From NCBI GenBank assembly GCA_035553375.1, contig DATNCY010000318.1:1-64000 (forward strand): DNA of 64,000 nucleotides. Reading direction: 5' to 3'. The first letter of the stretch is position 1. Each line of letters starts with the position of its first letter. The notes under the pieces were generated by a model. That model was not told the DNA's origin and searched no databases. It worked only from the letters and a program-made list of their open reading frames with translations. Shown here one piece after another: positions 24,406 through 33,232 of the stretch. Source of the stretch: JAJPHU01 sp035553375 (GTDB taxonomy: Bacteria; Planctomycetota; Planctomycetia; Gemmatales; Gemmataceae). Both the position numbers and the translations under genes were made by a program.

Positions 24406-26982
24406 CTATTTCACCACATTGACATTCAACTTCACTTCGTGCGTCGTCGCGTGCCCCTGGTACATCGCCGTGGCACGGACAATCAGGTTCGATAGGTTGA
24501 CGGGCATCGACCCGGCTTTGACGACGAGTTTGCCCTCATTCATACCGGCGGGGATGACAGCCTCGCCGATCTGCACGCCCTTGCCGTCCTTGGGCAAAAC
24601 AACCTGCACCTTGAACTCGCCTTCGTAGCCGTACAACCGCGCCACCTTGACCATGACCTCGGCCTCCTTGCCGAGTTTCACCGTGGCCGACTGTGTGGAT
24701 AGGGTCAGCGTGGCGACCGACTTGGGCAGAATGGTCAGCGTGATCGGCGCGGACGGCAGGACGACGATGGTGTTCGGTTTCTGCTTGGCCATCGGGTCTT
24801 TGTTGTAGGGCATCTGCGTTTGCGTGCGCAAGACGATGGTGTAGACGCCCGGTTGCACCGTGGCGGCGACGTTGATCGCCAGCGAGCCATCCGTCTTGTT
24901 GGCTGCGATGGTGACGGCTTGATTGTTGTTGAAGGTCAATCCCTTGGGCAACTCGGTCACGATCGCCTGCACGGTCAAGGGCGTCTTGAAGTCCGCCGAA
25001 ATGCGCGACAGTTTCACCTTGAGCGTGCCCTTTTCACCTTGAATAAGCGTGGGTTTGTCGAGCGTGCCACTGAGGCTGTACGGAGCGCCGGGGCGCACGG
25101 CCAACATCAGGCTGTGATCGACGCGGCTGATGGTCGGGATGTTCTGCCCCTGCTGCACCGGCCAGACGATGCTGGCCGAACGCGCCTCGCGCACCACCTT
25201 CTGACCATTGATGGTGGCCGTGCCCTTGATCTTGATGTGTCCGGTCCACGCGGCCGCTCCCGCGGCTGCCGAGACGGTCAAACGTGATTCACGCAAGTCG
25301 CCGCCCACGGTCTGCGGCGCGACCGTCACGCCGGCCGGCAAGCCGTCGGCACTGAGGGCGATGTCGCCGATAAAGCCGTCCTGACGAAGGGCGAAGATCG
25401 TAAACGCCTGCTGACCGCCCGAGAGGACGGCCATGCCTCCAGGCCGGTGTTCGTCCGGCGGCAGGGCCACCAGATGAAAATCGGGCTGCGGCGGTGAGAT
25501 GCGGACGCGATAGTAATGCCGCGGACCGGCTACCGTGTCGGCCAGCCGGCCGCTCACCAACAACTGATATTTACCGTCGGCCGGCACCACGAAGCGATAC
25601 GTCTGCGGGTCTTCGCTGCGTGAATAAAATTTGCGACTAAGAATATCTTGATTATCATCCGACTCCTTCAGTTCGGTTTTGGCATCGCGGAGCATGAAGT
25701 ACATGTAGGTCGGCGCGCCGAGGCGATCGCTGAGAATCTCGATGTTGTACACCGCGCCTTTTTTCGCCGTGAACGTGTACCAATCGCGATCGTGCGGCTT
25801 CTCGACATGCCCGGCAATCTCGCACGGCAGAGTAATCTCTTGCGCCGTGTCCGGCGCGTCGTTGTTGCCGTTGTCGAGTACGACGGGAGCGCGGGCCAAG
25901 GAGATCAGGAACGGATTGGACCAGCCGGCCTCATTGCGGACGCGGTACTCGAACCCGTCGAGCGCAGCCATCGGCGGCGCCACCAGACCGCTGAACGCCA
26001 GGCGCTGTCCGGCGTCGCTGGGAGCGGTGACGCTGACGGTTATCTTTTCCAGCACGCGATCATCGACCACGGCCAAGGGATCGAGTTTACCGCCTGGCAA
26101 ATTGCGGCCATAGACGGTCACGCTCGTTGTCTTGCCCGGTTCGACGACACACGGAAAGACGGCGTCGATCCACGGAGCGACGCTGATGCTGAGCCGATAG
26201 AAATGCTCGGCCGTGCCCTGCGTGTGGGTGAACTGGAAGAGACGCACATAATAATCGCCATCGTCGGGCAGCGTACAGTCGGTGAGGGCGTCCCGGAGGT
26301 TGTAATCGCGGCCGCCGGCCAGGTGCTTGCCCTTGCTGTCGTACAATTCGATGCCGGCGTGAAACCGGCTGTCGATGGTGGAGGCGAGACAACTGAGAAC
26401 GACGCGCTGGCCCTTCTTGCCTTTGAACACGTAGTAATCGACATCGGTGGGCGCGGCCATCGAGCCGTTGATAGTCGAGTTCAACTCGACGCGCTGGGCC
26501 TGCTCCACATCGTTGTTCGGTTCCTTCTCGAGTACCTCGCTGAGATCGCCGATCGCGAAAGCGCGCGGATTGCTGACGCCCCATTTGTTAACGAATCGCA
26601 CATCATGAATGCCGGGCGGCACGTTCGCCGCGATGGTCACTTTGAATCGGCTGACAGTCGGCTTGCCCATACCCGGCTTCGGTTTCTTCTTGGGATCGGG
26701 TTTGGGCGGAGGCGGCGTGGGGCCGGCGAGCGGCTCGGCCTTGATACCGGCATGGCTGAACAGAAGTTGTTCGGGTTCTTCGAGGTCGGTGCCGGTGAAG
26801 GTCACTTCGACCGTGGAGCCGATCTTGCCTCCAGGCGGCATGACGGTCATCAGGCGCGGGGTAGGTAGATTCGAGCCAACCAGCTGCTGAGCGTGGATCG
26901 GACTGCCGAACAACAGTCCAACGCCAGCGAGCAGGAGGGCCAAAGCAGGACGGCCCCCGGACACGCGGTGGTACATCGACAT
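24406..26982 (-). CDS. Exported protein with PPC domains
   Basis: 858 residues with a signal peptide (ALALLLAGVGLLFGSPIHAQ). An Ig/TIG-like segment follows (TVMPPGGKIGSTVEVTFTG), then two bacterial pre-peptidase C-terminal (PPC) domains: EKEPNNDVEQAQRV with DVDYYVFKGKKGQ, and NNDAPDTAQEITLP with RDWYTFTAKKGA. The remaining C-terminal half is beta-sandwich-like with no catalytic motif. Planctomycetes often encode such proteins beside cytochrome c/WD40 proteins, as here. ATG 26982 is chosen for the AGGGAG upstream and the signal peptide directly after it. It may be a surface or periplasmic scaffold; this is inference. Confidence 0.82.
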   Translation of the reverse strand: MSMYHRVSGGRPALALLLAGVGLLFGSPIHAQQLVGSNLPTPRLMTVMPPGGKIGSTVEVTFTGTDLEEPEQLLFSHAGIKAEPLAGPTPPPPKPDPKKKPKPGMGKPTVSRFKVTIAANVPPGIHDVRFVNKWGVSNPRAFAIGDLSEVLEKEPNNDVEQAQRVELNSTINGSMAAPTDVDYYVFKGKKGQRVVLSCLASTIDSRFHAGIELYDSKGKHLAGGRDYNLRDALTDCTLPDDGDYYVRLFQFTHTQGTAEHFYRLSISVAPWIDAVFPCVVEPGKTTSVTVYGRNLPGGKLDPLAVVDDRVLEKITVSVTAPSDAGQRLAFSGLVAPPMAALDGFEYRVRNEAGWSNPFLISLARAPVVLDNGNNDAPDTAQEITLPCEIAGHVEKPHDRDWYTFTAKKGAVYNIEILSDRLGAPTYMYFMLRDAKTELKESDDNQDILSRKFYSRSEDPQTYRFVVPADGKYQLLVSGRLADTVAGPRHYYRVRISPPQPDFHLVALPPDEHRPGGMAVLSGGQQAFTIFALRQDGFIGDIALSADGLPAGVTVAPQTVGGDLRESRLTVSAAAGAAAWTGHIKIKGTATINGQKVVREARSASIVWPVQQGQNIPTISRVDHSLMLAVRPGAPYSLSGTLDKPTLIQGEKGTLKVKLSRISADFKTPLTVQAIVTELPKGLTFNNNQAVTIAANKTDGSLAINVAATVQPGVYTIVLRTQTQMPYNKDPMAKQKPNTIVVLPSAPITLTILPKSVATLTLSTQSATVKLGKEAEVMVKVARLYGYEGEFKVQVVLPKDGKGVQIGEAVIPAGMNEGKLVVKAGSMPVNLSNLIVRATAMYQGHATTHEVKLNVNVVK

Positions 26983-27435
26983 GGTGGAACACTCCCTGAA
27001 AAAACCGGATTCCTGAAAGCAGTCAGTCGGCGGGGCGCGACGGTAGGCAACCGTTGTCAACCAGCGGGAGGCCAAACTCAATCGGCGACGGCGGGTTAGT
27101 TGTCCGCTGGAGGCGCACAGGTCGCCGGTGGGATCAGCGGATCAATCCATTAAGGCATCGTAATCGAGCGCGCAACGGCGGTCAAGCAAGTTCGGCAAAA
27201 GAGGCGAACCAGCGAAGCCAGAAACCAGCCCGACATTTGGGAACAGACTCTCAAGTGGCCGCCTCGGACATTTCGAGGAACAGATGCCAATCGTGCGAAT
27301 TAGCCGGGTGCGACTTGAAGGGAAGCCGCACCCGGCCATGCTTTTTCCTCACCCCGCTTCGTCGCCGGTCGATAAAGAACGATAAGCCTCGTAAGCGCGA
27401 TTCGGCCATCAGATGATGCAAGGAGGGCGGCGAGC
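26983..27435. other. Divergent intergenic region with one strong hairpin
   Basis: This 450-base stretch between divergent exported-protein genes has no credible coding sequence. It contains a perfect inverted repeat GCCGGGTGCG (27303-27312) / CGCACCCGGC (27327-27336), followed by CATGCTTTTT on the plus strand. This looks like a terminator or a leader hairpin, but no plus-strand gene lies upstream of it. Confidence 0.5.
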
Positions 27436-28560
27436 ATGCACCACGTTCGGCGACTGGGACCACTGCTGTTGTTGGGTTTACTGGGATCGGGCGCGGCGAG
27501 GACCGCACCTACCGTGCTTTCCGTTCCGCAAGCCGGACCCAGTTCCACGGTCCTCCCCGGTGGCATTGCCGATGCGACCGGACGCACCGGCTTTTTCGCC
27601 AGCGCCGGCGGCGGCATCGAGGCGCTCGACCTCGCCACCGGCAAGGTTCTCTGGCACACCCACGAGGCGCAGCGGCCATTGCTCGTGGTCAAAGACCATC
27701 TCCTCGCGCAGGCCGGTGTCAAACGCAATCGTCTGCGTATCCTCCGTCTCGATCTGACGCACAAGGGCGAATGCGATCTCGAATCCGATCCGGTCGTCTT
27801 CCCGGCCTGGGTGGTGACGGGCGAGGCGCTCGGCCGTTCCTTCTCGACTCACTGGCATGTGGAGAAACATCAACTCGTGCTGGAGTGGGAAGCCAGCGCC
27901 TGGTACGTCGGCAAAGCCAGGCCGACAGTGGAGCAGGAGATGGCCGCGCGCAAGCACACCAGCGGCGTTGCCCTGGTCGATCTGCGCACTGGCCAGGTCG
28001 AGGTTCGGCCGGCGACGAAGATCGCCGCACCGTCCGCGCCTCTCTTGCCCGAACATCTGGAGAAGAAGGCGGTGCGCTGGCAGGGGCTTGTCGGACAGCA
28101 GTGGAAGGTTCTGACGCTGGAGGAGACGAAGGAAGGACAGCATCTCATGTTCTACTCATGGGATCGGCAAAGTGATAAATGTTCCGAACCGAAGGAACTG
28201 CTCCGGGGCAAGCGGCTGGTAGTGCGTGCTACGCTGGATGAGCGTTTCCTGTGTCTCCGCGAGGCCCATCCGCGGCCGGATGAGAAAGACTTGCTGACGC
28301 CCTCGAAGCCGGTGTCGTGGTGGTGGCTCTTCTCCGTGGAGACGGGCGAGTTGATGGGACGCATCCCGGCGGAACCGGGGATGCACGCCGTGGTCGTACT
28401 CGGCAAGCGCGTGCTGTATCTGATGCCGGGTTCGCTGCGTGGCCCGCTCGATCCGCACACCCTTCAGCCGCGCATGCTCAAGGCGATCGATCTGACCTCC
28501 GGCAAGAAGTTGTGGGAACGCGCTGTCGCAGGGAAGTTGCTCACGCCGCCGCGATTGTAA
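27436..28560 (+). CDS. Exported beta-propeller-like protein (PQQ-like repeats)
   Basis: 374 residues with a signal peptide (LLLLGLLGSGAARTAPT). The body carries weak PQQ-like repeat signatures: GIEALDLATGKVLWHT near residue 65 and MLKAIDLTSGKKLWERAV near the C-terminus, plus GVALVDLRTGQVEVRP. These suggest an incomplete beta-propeller; no enzyme motif is visible. ATG 27436 follows AAGGAGG at good spacing. No operon partner. A function cannot be assigned. Confidence 0.75.
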   Translation: MHHVRRLGPLLLLGLLGSGAARTAPTVLSVPQAGPSSTVLPGGIADATGRTGFFASAGGGIEALDLATGKVLWHTHEAQRPLLVVKDHLLAQAGVKRNRLRILRLDLTHKGECDLESDPVVFPAWVVTGEALGRSFSTHWHVEKHQLVLEWEASAWYVGKARPTVEQEMAARKHTSGVALVDLRTGQVEVRPATKIAAPSAPLLPEHLEKKAVRWQGLVGQQWKVLTLEETKEGQHLMFYSWDRQSDKCSEPKELLRGKRLVVRATLDERFLCLREAHPRPDEKDLLTPSKPVSWWWLFSVETGELMGRIPAEPGMHAVVVLGKRVLYLMPGSLRGPLDPHTLQPRMLKAIDLTSGKKLWERAVAGKLLTPPRL

Positions 28561-28586
28561 TAGGGATCTTCAACAAATTTTTCCCA

Positions 28587-28631
28587 GCCGCTTGCGGCTT
28601 AGCGCTCGGTGAGCGCTAAGCCGCAAGCGGC
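28587..28631. repeat. Perfect inverted repeat GCCGCTTGCGGCTTAGCGCT
   Basis: Two 20-base arms (28587-28606, 28612-28631) are exact reverse complements around CGGTG. Starts 26 bases after the upstream stop codon. Confidence 0.9.
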
Positions 28632-28649
28632 CATTCTCGCCAGTTGTAA

Positions 28650-28679
28650 TTGCGTCCCTTGCCCTCCATCTCCTATAAT
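28650..28679 (+). promoter_or_regulatory. Candidate sigma-70 promoter for metK
   Basis: TTGCGT (28650-28655) and a consensus TATAAT (28674-28679) are separated by 18 bases, about 55 bases before the metK start. Box quality and position support it; it was found by eye only. Confidence 0.5.
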
Positions 28680-28733
28680 CCGCCCAGTGGCCCCGGTGGC
28701 CGGCGTTACTCTCGATTGTAGAGGAACTATGAC

Positions 28734-29999
28734 GTGAGCACGAATAGACATTTGTTCACTAGCGAATCCGTTTCCATGGGCCATCCCGACAAGGTGGCCG
28801 ACCAAATCAGCGATGCCATCCTCGATCATTGCCTGGCGGCCGATCCGCTCAGCCGGGTCGCCTGCGAAACGATGGTCACGACCGACCTAGCCATTGTCTC
28901 CGGCGAAATCACCACGTCGGCCAACCTGAGCCGATCCGTCGTCGATCGCCTGGTGCGCGACACCATCCGCGAGATTGGCTATGTCGATCCGGGCATCGGC
29001 TTCGCGGCGGATACCTGCCAGGTGATGTGTAATCTGCACAGCCAATCGCGCGACATCGCTTGCGGTGTGGACAGCGGCGGCGCAGGCGATCAAGGCATGA
29101 TGTTCGGCTTCGCTTGCAATGAGACGCATACCTTCATGCCGATGCCGATTTATCTGGCGCATCGTCTGGTTGAAAACCACGCCCGCCTGCGCCGCAGCGG
29201 CGAATTATCGTTCATTCGCCCGGATGCCAAGAGCCAGGTGACGGTCGAATACAACGAAGACGGCACATTCCATCGCCTTCATACCCTTGTCTTGTCCACA
29301 CAGCACGACGAGCGTGCCATCGTTCGCCGCGAGGGTCGCGAGCATTTCTCTGATGAGGCCCGCGAGGAAATCATCACGAAGTTGATTCTGCCGACGCTGC
29401 AAGCGGAGAATAAGAAACTCGTCAAGGACCGCAGTCAGATTGAACTGATTCCGCCGGGCGGCTCACCGCGCCGTCACGACGAGGAAGTGATCTATTGCCA
29501 TATCAATCCGACGGGCATTTTCCTGGAAGGCGGGCCGCACGGCGATTGCGGTCTAACGGGACGTAAGATCATCGTCGATACTTACGGCGGTCGCGGCCGG
29601 CACGGCGGCGGCGCGTTCAGCGGCAAGGATCCGACCAAGGTGGATCGCTCCGCCGCCTACATGGGCCGCTACATCGCCAAAAACATCGTCGCCGCTGGAT
29701 TGGCGGCGCAATGCGAAGTGCAGTTGTCCTACGCGATCGGCTACCCGGAACCACTCAACATCTGGGTGAGTACATTCGGCACGGCGGCGCGCGGTCTGCG
29801 CGATAGGGACATCGCCGAGTTGATCCGCACGCACTTCAAGCTGACGCCGCTGGGCATCATCGAGACGCTGAATCTGCGCCGGCCGATCTATCGCGAAACG
29901 GCCCGCCACGGTCATTTCGGTCGAGAACTGGCACCGTTTAGCTGGGAGAAAACCGATGTGGCCGCCGCCCTGCGTCGTGCAGTCGAAAAAGCGGCGTGA
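28734..29999 (+). CDS. metK: S-adenosylmethionine synthetase
   Basis: MetK makes SAM from methionine and ATP. The 421-residue protein has FTSESVSMGHPDKVADQISD (ATP/Mg site), GEITTSA, IGFAADTC, GAGDQGMMFGFACNET and the loop GGGAFSGKDPTKVDRSAAY. It is longer than E. coli MetK (384) owing to an insertion near residues 205-255. GTG 28734 is set by GAGGA eight bases upstream. A candidate promoter lies at 28650-28679. I looked for a SAM riboswitch in the short leader and saw none. Product SAM feeds methylation and the methylthioadenosine salvage that mtnA serves. Confidence 0.96.
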   Translation: MSTNRHLFTSESVSMGHPDKVADQISDAILDHCLAADPLSRVACETMVTTDLAIVSGEITTSANLSRSVVDRLVRDTIREIGYVDPGIGFAADTCQVMCNLHSQSRDIACGVDSGGAGDQGMMFGFACNETHTFMPMPIYLAHRLVENHARLRRSGELSFIRPDAKSQVTVEYNEDGTFHRLHTLVLSTQHDERAIVRREGREHFSDEAREEIITKLILPTLQAENKKLVKDRSQIELIPPGGSPRRHDEEVIYCHINPTGIFLEGGPHGDCGLTGRKIIVDTYGGRGRHGGGAFSGKDPTKVDRSAAYMGRYIAKNIVAAGLAAQCEVQLSYAIGYPEPLNIWVSTFGTAARGLRDRDIAELIRTHFKLTPLGIIETLNLRRPIYRETARHGHFGRELAPFSWEKTDVAAALRRAVEKAA

Positions 30000-30001
30000 T
30001 T

Positions 30002-30051
30002 GCCAGCCCGCAGCGCCAGCAAGGGTTCCCTTGCTGGCGCTGCGGGCTGGT
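30002..30051. repeat. Family-A palindrome
   Basis: Perfect 24-base arms (CCAGCCCGCAGCGCCAGCAAGGG and complement) with almost no loop, starting two bases after the metK stop and six before the convergent gene's stop. Confidence 0.95.
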
Positions 30052-30056
30052 GGAAT

Positions 30057-30614
30057 TCATATCTGCCACGACCATTCTTCATTTGTCTGCGGCTTGAGGA
30101 GACGAAATCCCTTCATCCGCCAGCCATGCTCCGGCTCGAAAGCGAAGAGCGCATCGCAGTCGGTGAAAAACTCTTGGCCGCCGTGCACCTTCACGCTGAA
30201 CCGCACATGAACCTCGCGCTTCTCCCGCGATGGCTGGCCCTCGATGCCAATGTCCCACACATCCACGCGCTCGACGATCTTTTGCTCAAGATAAGTCTGC
30301 CCGGCCGTGCGTAACTCTTGCTTGGTCTTGCCGCCGTGCGAGCGAAATTGATCGGAAATATGGACGAACGCCGCATCGAGTTTGTGTGCATTCACGGCCG
30401 CTGTCATTTCGTTGACCTTGCGGACGATCTGTTCGCGGTCGGTTTCCACGGCGACATTGAGGATCGCGTAAATCCCAATGAGTCCCGCCATGACGACAGC
30501 GGCGATCAAGCACCAGCGTTTACGCGTTTGCCACCAAACGAGAACCAACAACCCGGTTAGGGCCGCCAGAATGACATAAACATTTGTGCGACCTTCAAAA
30601 AGCCAGTCGGGCAC
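30057..30614 (-). CDS. Membrane protein with two helices and an NTF2-like C-terminal domain
   Basis: 185 residues, function unknown. Two hydrophobic helices (VYVILAALTGLLVLVWW and CLIAAVVMAGLIGIYAIL) are followed by about 125 residues whose pattern (REQIVRKVNEMTAAVNAHKLDAAF ... RFSVKVHGGQEFF ... HGWRMKGFRLLKP) is that of an NTF2/SnoaL-like alpha-beta cone. No catalytic residues can be named. It follows the aminotransferase gene on the same strand with only 15 bases between, so the two are probably co-transcribed. Start ATG 30614. Confidence 0.7.
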   Translation of the reverse strand: MPDWLFEGRTNVYVILAALTGLLVLVWWQTRKRWCLIAAVVMAGLIGIYAILNVAVETDREQIVRKVNEMTAAVNAHKLDAAFVHISDQFRSHGGKTKQELRTAGQTYLEQKIVERVDVWDIGIEGQPSREKREVHVRFSVKVHGGQEFFTDCDALFAFEPEHGWRMKGFRLLKPQTNEEWSWQI

Positions 30615-30629
30615 GGCAATACTCCGTGG

Positions 30630-31856
30630 TTAGGTGGTCGCGTCGATGCGCAGACAACGCGCGATCTGCCGCACCGCCTGACGCAGGCGATGCTCGTTCT
30701 CGACCAGAGCCAAACGCAAATAGCCCTCACCGGCATCGCCGAAGCCACGGCCTGGACTAACGGCCACCCCCGCCTCCTCGATCAACTTCATCGAGAAATC
30801 GATCGAACCCATGCGCTCGCGCCATTCCCGCGGATAACGCGCCCACACGAACATCGTCGCCTTGGGTGATGTCACCTCCCAGCCGATGCGCCGTAGGCCA
30901 TCGACCAGCACATCGCGGCGATGCTGATACTCCAGCGCCTGCCGATCGACCAACTCTTCACCGTGACGCAGGGCGACGATGCCGGCAATCTGGATGGGCT
31001 GGAATATGCCATAATCGTAATAGCCCTTGATGGTGGCCAGGGCGCGCACCATCTCGGCGTTGCCGGCGCAGAAGCCGAGCCGCCAACCGGCCATGTTGTA
31101 ACCCTTGCTCATCGTGGTCGTCTCGACGCCGACTTCCTTGGCGCCCGGCACACTGAGAAAACTCGGCGCTCGATAGCCATCGAAGCAGACATCGCCATAA
31201 GCGAAGTCATGGATTACCATGAAGCCGAAACGCCGTGCCAGCGCGACGACTTCGACGAAAAAGTCCCGCTCGACCACGGTTGTGCTGGGATTGTGTGGAT
31301 AATTCAGAATAAGCACCTTGGGCCGAGGATAGAGGTGTTCGGCGACCGTGGCGACATTGGCGAGAAAGCGATCGGGATGGGTGCAATCGAGGCTGATGAC
31401 GTTGCCGGAGGCGAGAGCGACCGCATAAACGTGGATCGGAAAGGACGGCGCTGGTACAATAGCGGTATCGCCGGGACCGAGCAGGGCGAGGCACATGTGG
31501 CTGAACACTTCCTTGGACCCCAGCCCCGCCAGAACTTCGGTATCGGGGTCCAATTGCACTCCATGACGGCGGGCATAACGAAGGGCCACCTCACGGCGGA
31601 GGTTGTGTAAACCGTTACTCACCGAGTAGCGATGATTCCGTTCATCGTGAGCGGCTTCGCACAGTTTCTCGACCACTTGCGGATCGGGTACATCGCTCGG
31701 ATTGCCCATGCCCAGGTCGATAATATCCACGCCCGCACGGCGTTTACGGTATTTGAGTTCATTGATTTTGCCGAATAGATATGGTGGCAGACGTTTGACG
31801 CGATCGGCGACGTTGATCTGAAAAGGCGTCTGCGGCGTATTGGGTTCGTTTTGCAT
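30630..31856 (-). CDS. Class I/II aminotransferase, AlaC-like (glutamate-pyruvate type)
   Basis: PLP-dependent enzyme of 408 residues with the fold-type I pattern: DLGMGNPSDVPDP, YSVSNGLHNLRREVA, LGSKEVFSH, LNYPHNPSTTV, HDFAYGDVCFDG and the PLP lysine in TTMSKGYNMAGWRLGF (K251). These are closest to AlaC/YfdZ alanine transaminases and related LL-DAP-aminotransferase-like enzymes. ATG 31856 gives MQNEPNTPQ; a longer in-frame reading of 35 residues lacks family similarity. No Shine-Dalgarno site is evident. The exact amino acid substrate pair cannot be assigned from sequence. Confidence 0.88.
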   Translation of the reverse strand: MQNEPNTPQTPFQINVADRVKRLPPYLFGKINELKYRKRRAGVDIIDLGMGNPSDVPDPQVVEKLCEAAHDERNHRYSVSNGLHNLRREVALRYARRHGVQLDPDTEVLAGLGSKEVFSHMCLALLGPGDTAIVPAPSFPIHVYAVALASGNVISLDCTHPDRFLANVATVAEHLYPRPKVLILNYPHNPSTTVVERDFFVEVVALARRFGFMVIHDFAYGDVCFDGYRAPSFLSVPGAKEVGVETTTMSKGYNMAGWRLGFCAGNAEMVRALATIKGYYDYGIFQPIQIAGIVALRHGEELVDRQALEYQHRRDVLVDGLRRIGWEVTSPKATMFVWARYPREWRERMGSIDFSMKLIEEAGVAVSPGRGFGDAGEGYLRLALVENEHRLRQAVRQIARCLRIDATT

Positions 31857-32107
31857 GATGGGTACAGCCAGGGCAAGTTGACGGAACGGCCGCAAGGCCG
31901 CGACTCCTCTGAGTCTAGCACTCGTGCCCCTCGCTGTCAGCCCCGGCGAGAAAGTTGGCACGGAAAATGCTATCGAAATGGCTAAGCTTGAGCGATCGAA
32001 GGATCTGATCGTCGTTTATGCCCTGGAGGAAAGAAGAACGAATTGGTATCGCCGGGTGAATGAAAATCGTCGCCCATCGATCCGTTTGCCGGACGAGGGA
32101 GGTTATC

Positions 32108-32572
32108 GTGGTTCGTTCTCCATCGGAGGTTAGTCCGCGAGAAGCCAGCCAAAATGTCGCTCCGGCGGCAGACTGGTGTTCGCGAACCCTGCACGCTTCC
32201 GGGGAAATTGTCCCCGCGATCGAGGATATTATCGCCTCGCTCGATGCGGTCGGGTTTTCGAGCAAGGAAGCCTTTGGCGTGCGCCTGGCGCTGGAGGAAG
32301 CGCTGGTCAACGCCATCAAGCATGGGCACAAGGGCGATCCGAGCAAGGAAGTCCATCTTCGCTATCATCTCACGACGGAATGTCTGGTCGCGGAAATCGA
32401 GGATCAGGGACCGGGCTTCAAGCCGCAAGAGGTGCCCGATCCTTTCGCGCCGGAAAACCTGGAACGGCCGTGCGGCCGCGGTCTGCTGCTGATGCGCAAC
32501 TACATGACGTGGGTACGGTTCAACAGCGTCGGCAATTGCGTGACCATGTGCCGTCTGCGCCGGGGAGCTTGA
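32108..32572 (+). CDS. RsbW-like anti-sigma factor serine/threonine kinase (HATPase domain)
   Basis: 154 residues of the GHKL ATPase fold. N box EEALVNAIKHGH, G1 box EDQGPGFKP, and G2-like GRGLLLMRNYM are visible. Stand-alone domains of this kind phosphorylate anti-sigma-factor antagonists and sequester sigma factors in partner-switching stress systems. GTG 32108 is chosen because GGAGG ends five bases before it; an ATG at 32060 gives 16 more residues without a site. No antagonist, phosphatase or sigma factor gene is adjacent. Confidence 0.85.
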   Translation: MVRSPSEVSPREASQNVAPAADWCSRTLHASGEIVPAIEDIIASLDAVGFSSKEAFGVRLALEEALVNAIKHGHKGDPSKEVHLRYHLTTECLVAEIEDQGPGFKPQEVPDPFAPENLERPCGRGLLLMRNYMTWVRFNSVGNCVTMCRLRRGA

Positions 32573-32584
32573 ATCAGCCGCTTG

Positions 32585-32633
32585 CCAGCCCGCAGCGCCA
32601 GCAAGGGATTCCCTTGCTAGCGCTGCGGGCTGG
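32585..32633. repeat. Family-A palindrome
   Basis: CCAGCCCGCAGCGCCAGCAAGGG pairs with CCCTTGCTAGCGCTGCGGGCTGG (one mismatch). It starts 12 bases after the preceding stop codon. Confidence 0.95.
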
Positions 32634-32707
32634 CTCTCACTCGCGGTTGACGCTGCCTCGGCTGTTGGCGTACACTACAACTCTTCTTTCAACGCGAGGG
32701 GTGAGCC

Positions 32708-33220
32708 ATGAGCCAAGGAAAAGGCGGCGACAGCGGTTCCGAAACACCTTATGCGACGGCACGCGGACGCGATTGGCCGAGCGTGCGCCAATTCAATGTG
32801 TTCGTCGAAAATCGCGTGGGCAATCTGCTGTCCGTGGTGCGCCGTTTCGAGACAACAGACATCCGCATTGTCTCGCTCACCGTCAACGATTCCGCCGACT
32901 GCGCCATCATCCGCTTGGTACTCAGCGATCCCGAACGCGCTCTGGAGATTTTTCAACTCGCCAATCTCCCCGTGACCGAAAGCGATCTGCTCGTCGTGCA
33001 ATTGCCCGAAGGAGATCAACCGCTGCTCGACATCTGCAAGGCGCTGCTTGGCGCGGAGATCAGCATTCACTATGCGTATCCGCTGCTGATTGGGCCGCGT
33101 GGCCGTGCCGCCGTCGCGCTGCACGTCGAGGACCACGAAACGGCGGCCAGCATGTTGTCGCGCATGGGCTTCACGCTCTTCACGGAAAACGATTTGCAGA
33201 CCGATGAAGGGATGTCGTGA
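32708..33220 (+). CDS. ACT-domain regulatory protein
   Basis: 170 residues. The N-terminal half (VRQFNVFVENRVGNLLSVVRRFETTDIRIVSLTV) is a clear ACT domain and the second half (IHYAYPLLIGPRGRAAVALHVEDHETAASML) looks like a second, more diverged copy. ACT domains bind amino acids and regulate enzymes in trans or cis. ATG 32708 follows GAGGGGTGAGCC. Proteins of this form are common in planctomycetes without an assigned target, and the neighbours give no clue to the ligand. Stop codons of this gene and the convergent kinase are 12 bases apart. Confidence 0.85.
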   Translation: MSQGKGGDSGSETPYATARGRDWPSVRQFNVFVENRVGNLLSVVRRFETTDIRIVSLTVNDSADCAIIRLVLSDPERALEIFQLANLPVTESDLLVVQLPEGDQPLLDICKALLGAEISIHYAYPLLIGPRGRAAVALHVEDHETAASMLSRMGFTLFTENDLQTDEGMS

Positions 33221-33232
33221 CAACACCCCGGC

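Noticed and set aside
25648..26868. 406-codon open frame on the plus strand
   Set aside because: Antisense to the PPC-domain protein; no start site or family pattern.
27303..27346. Rho-independent terminator
   Set aside because: The stem and T run are good, but no plus-strand gene ends upstream; kept only as a hairpin within the intergenic entry.
28632..28733. SAM riboswitch upstream of metK
   Set aside because: The leader between the candidate promoter and the start is only about 55 bases and shows none of the SAM-I or SAM-II helices.
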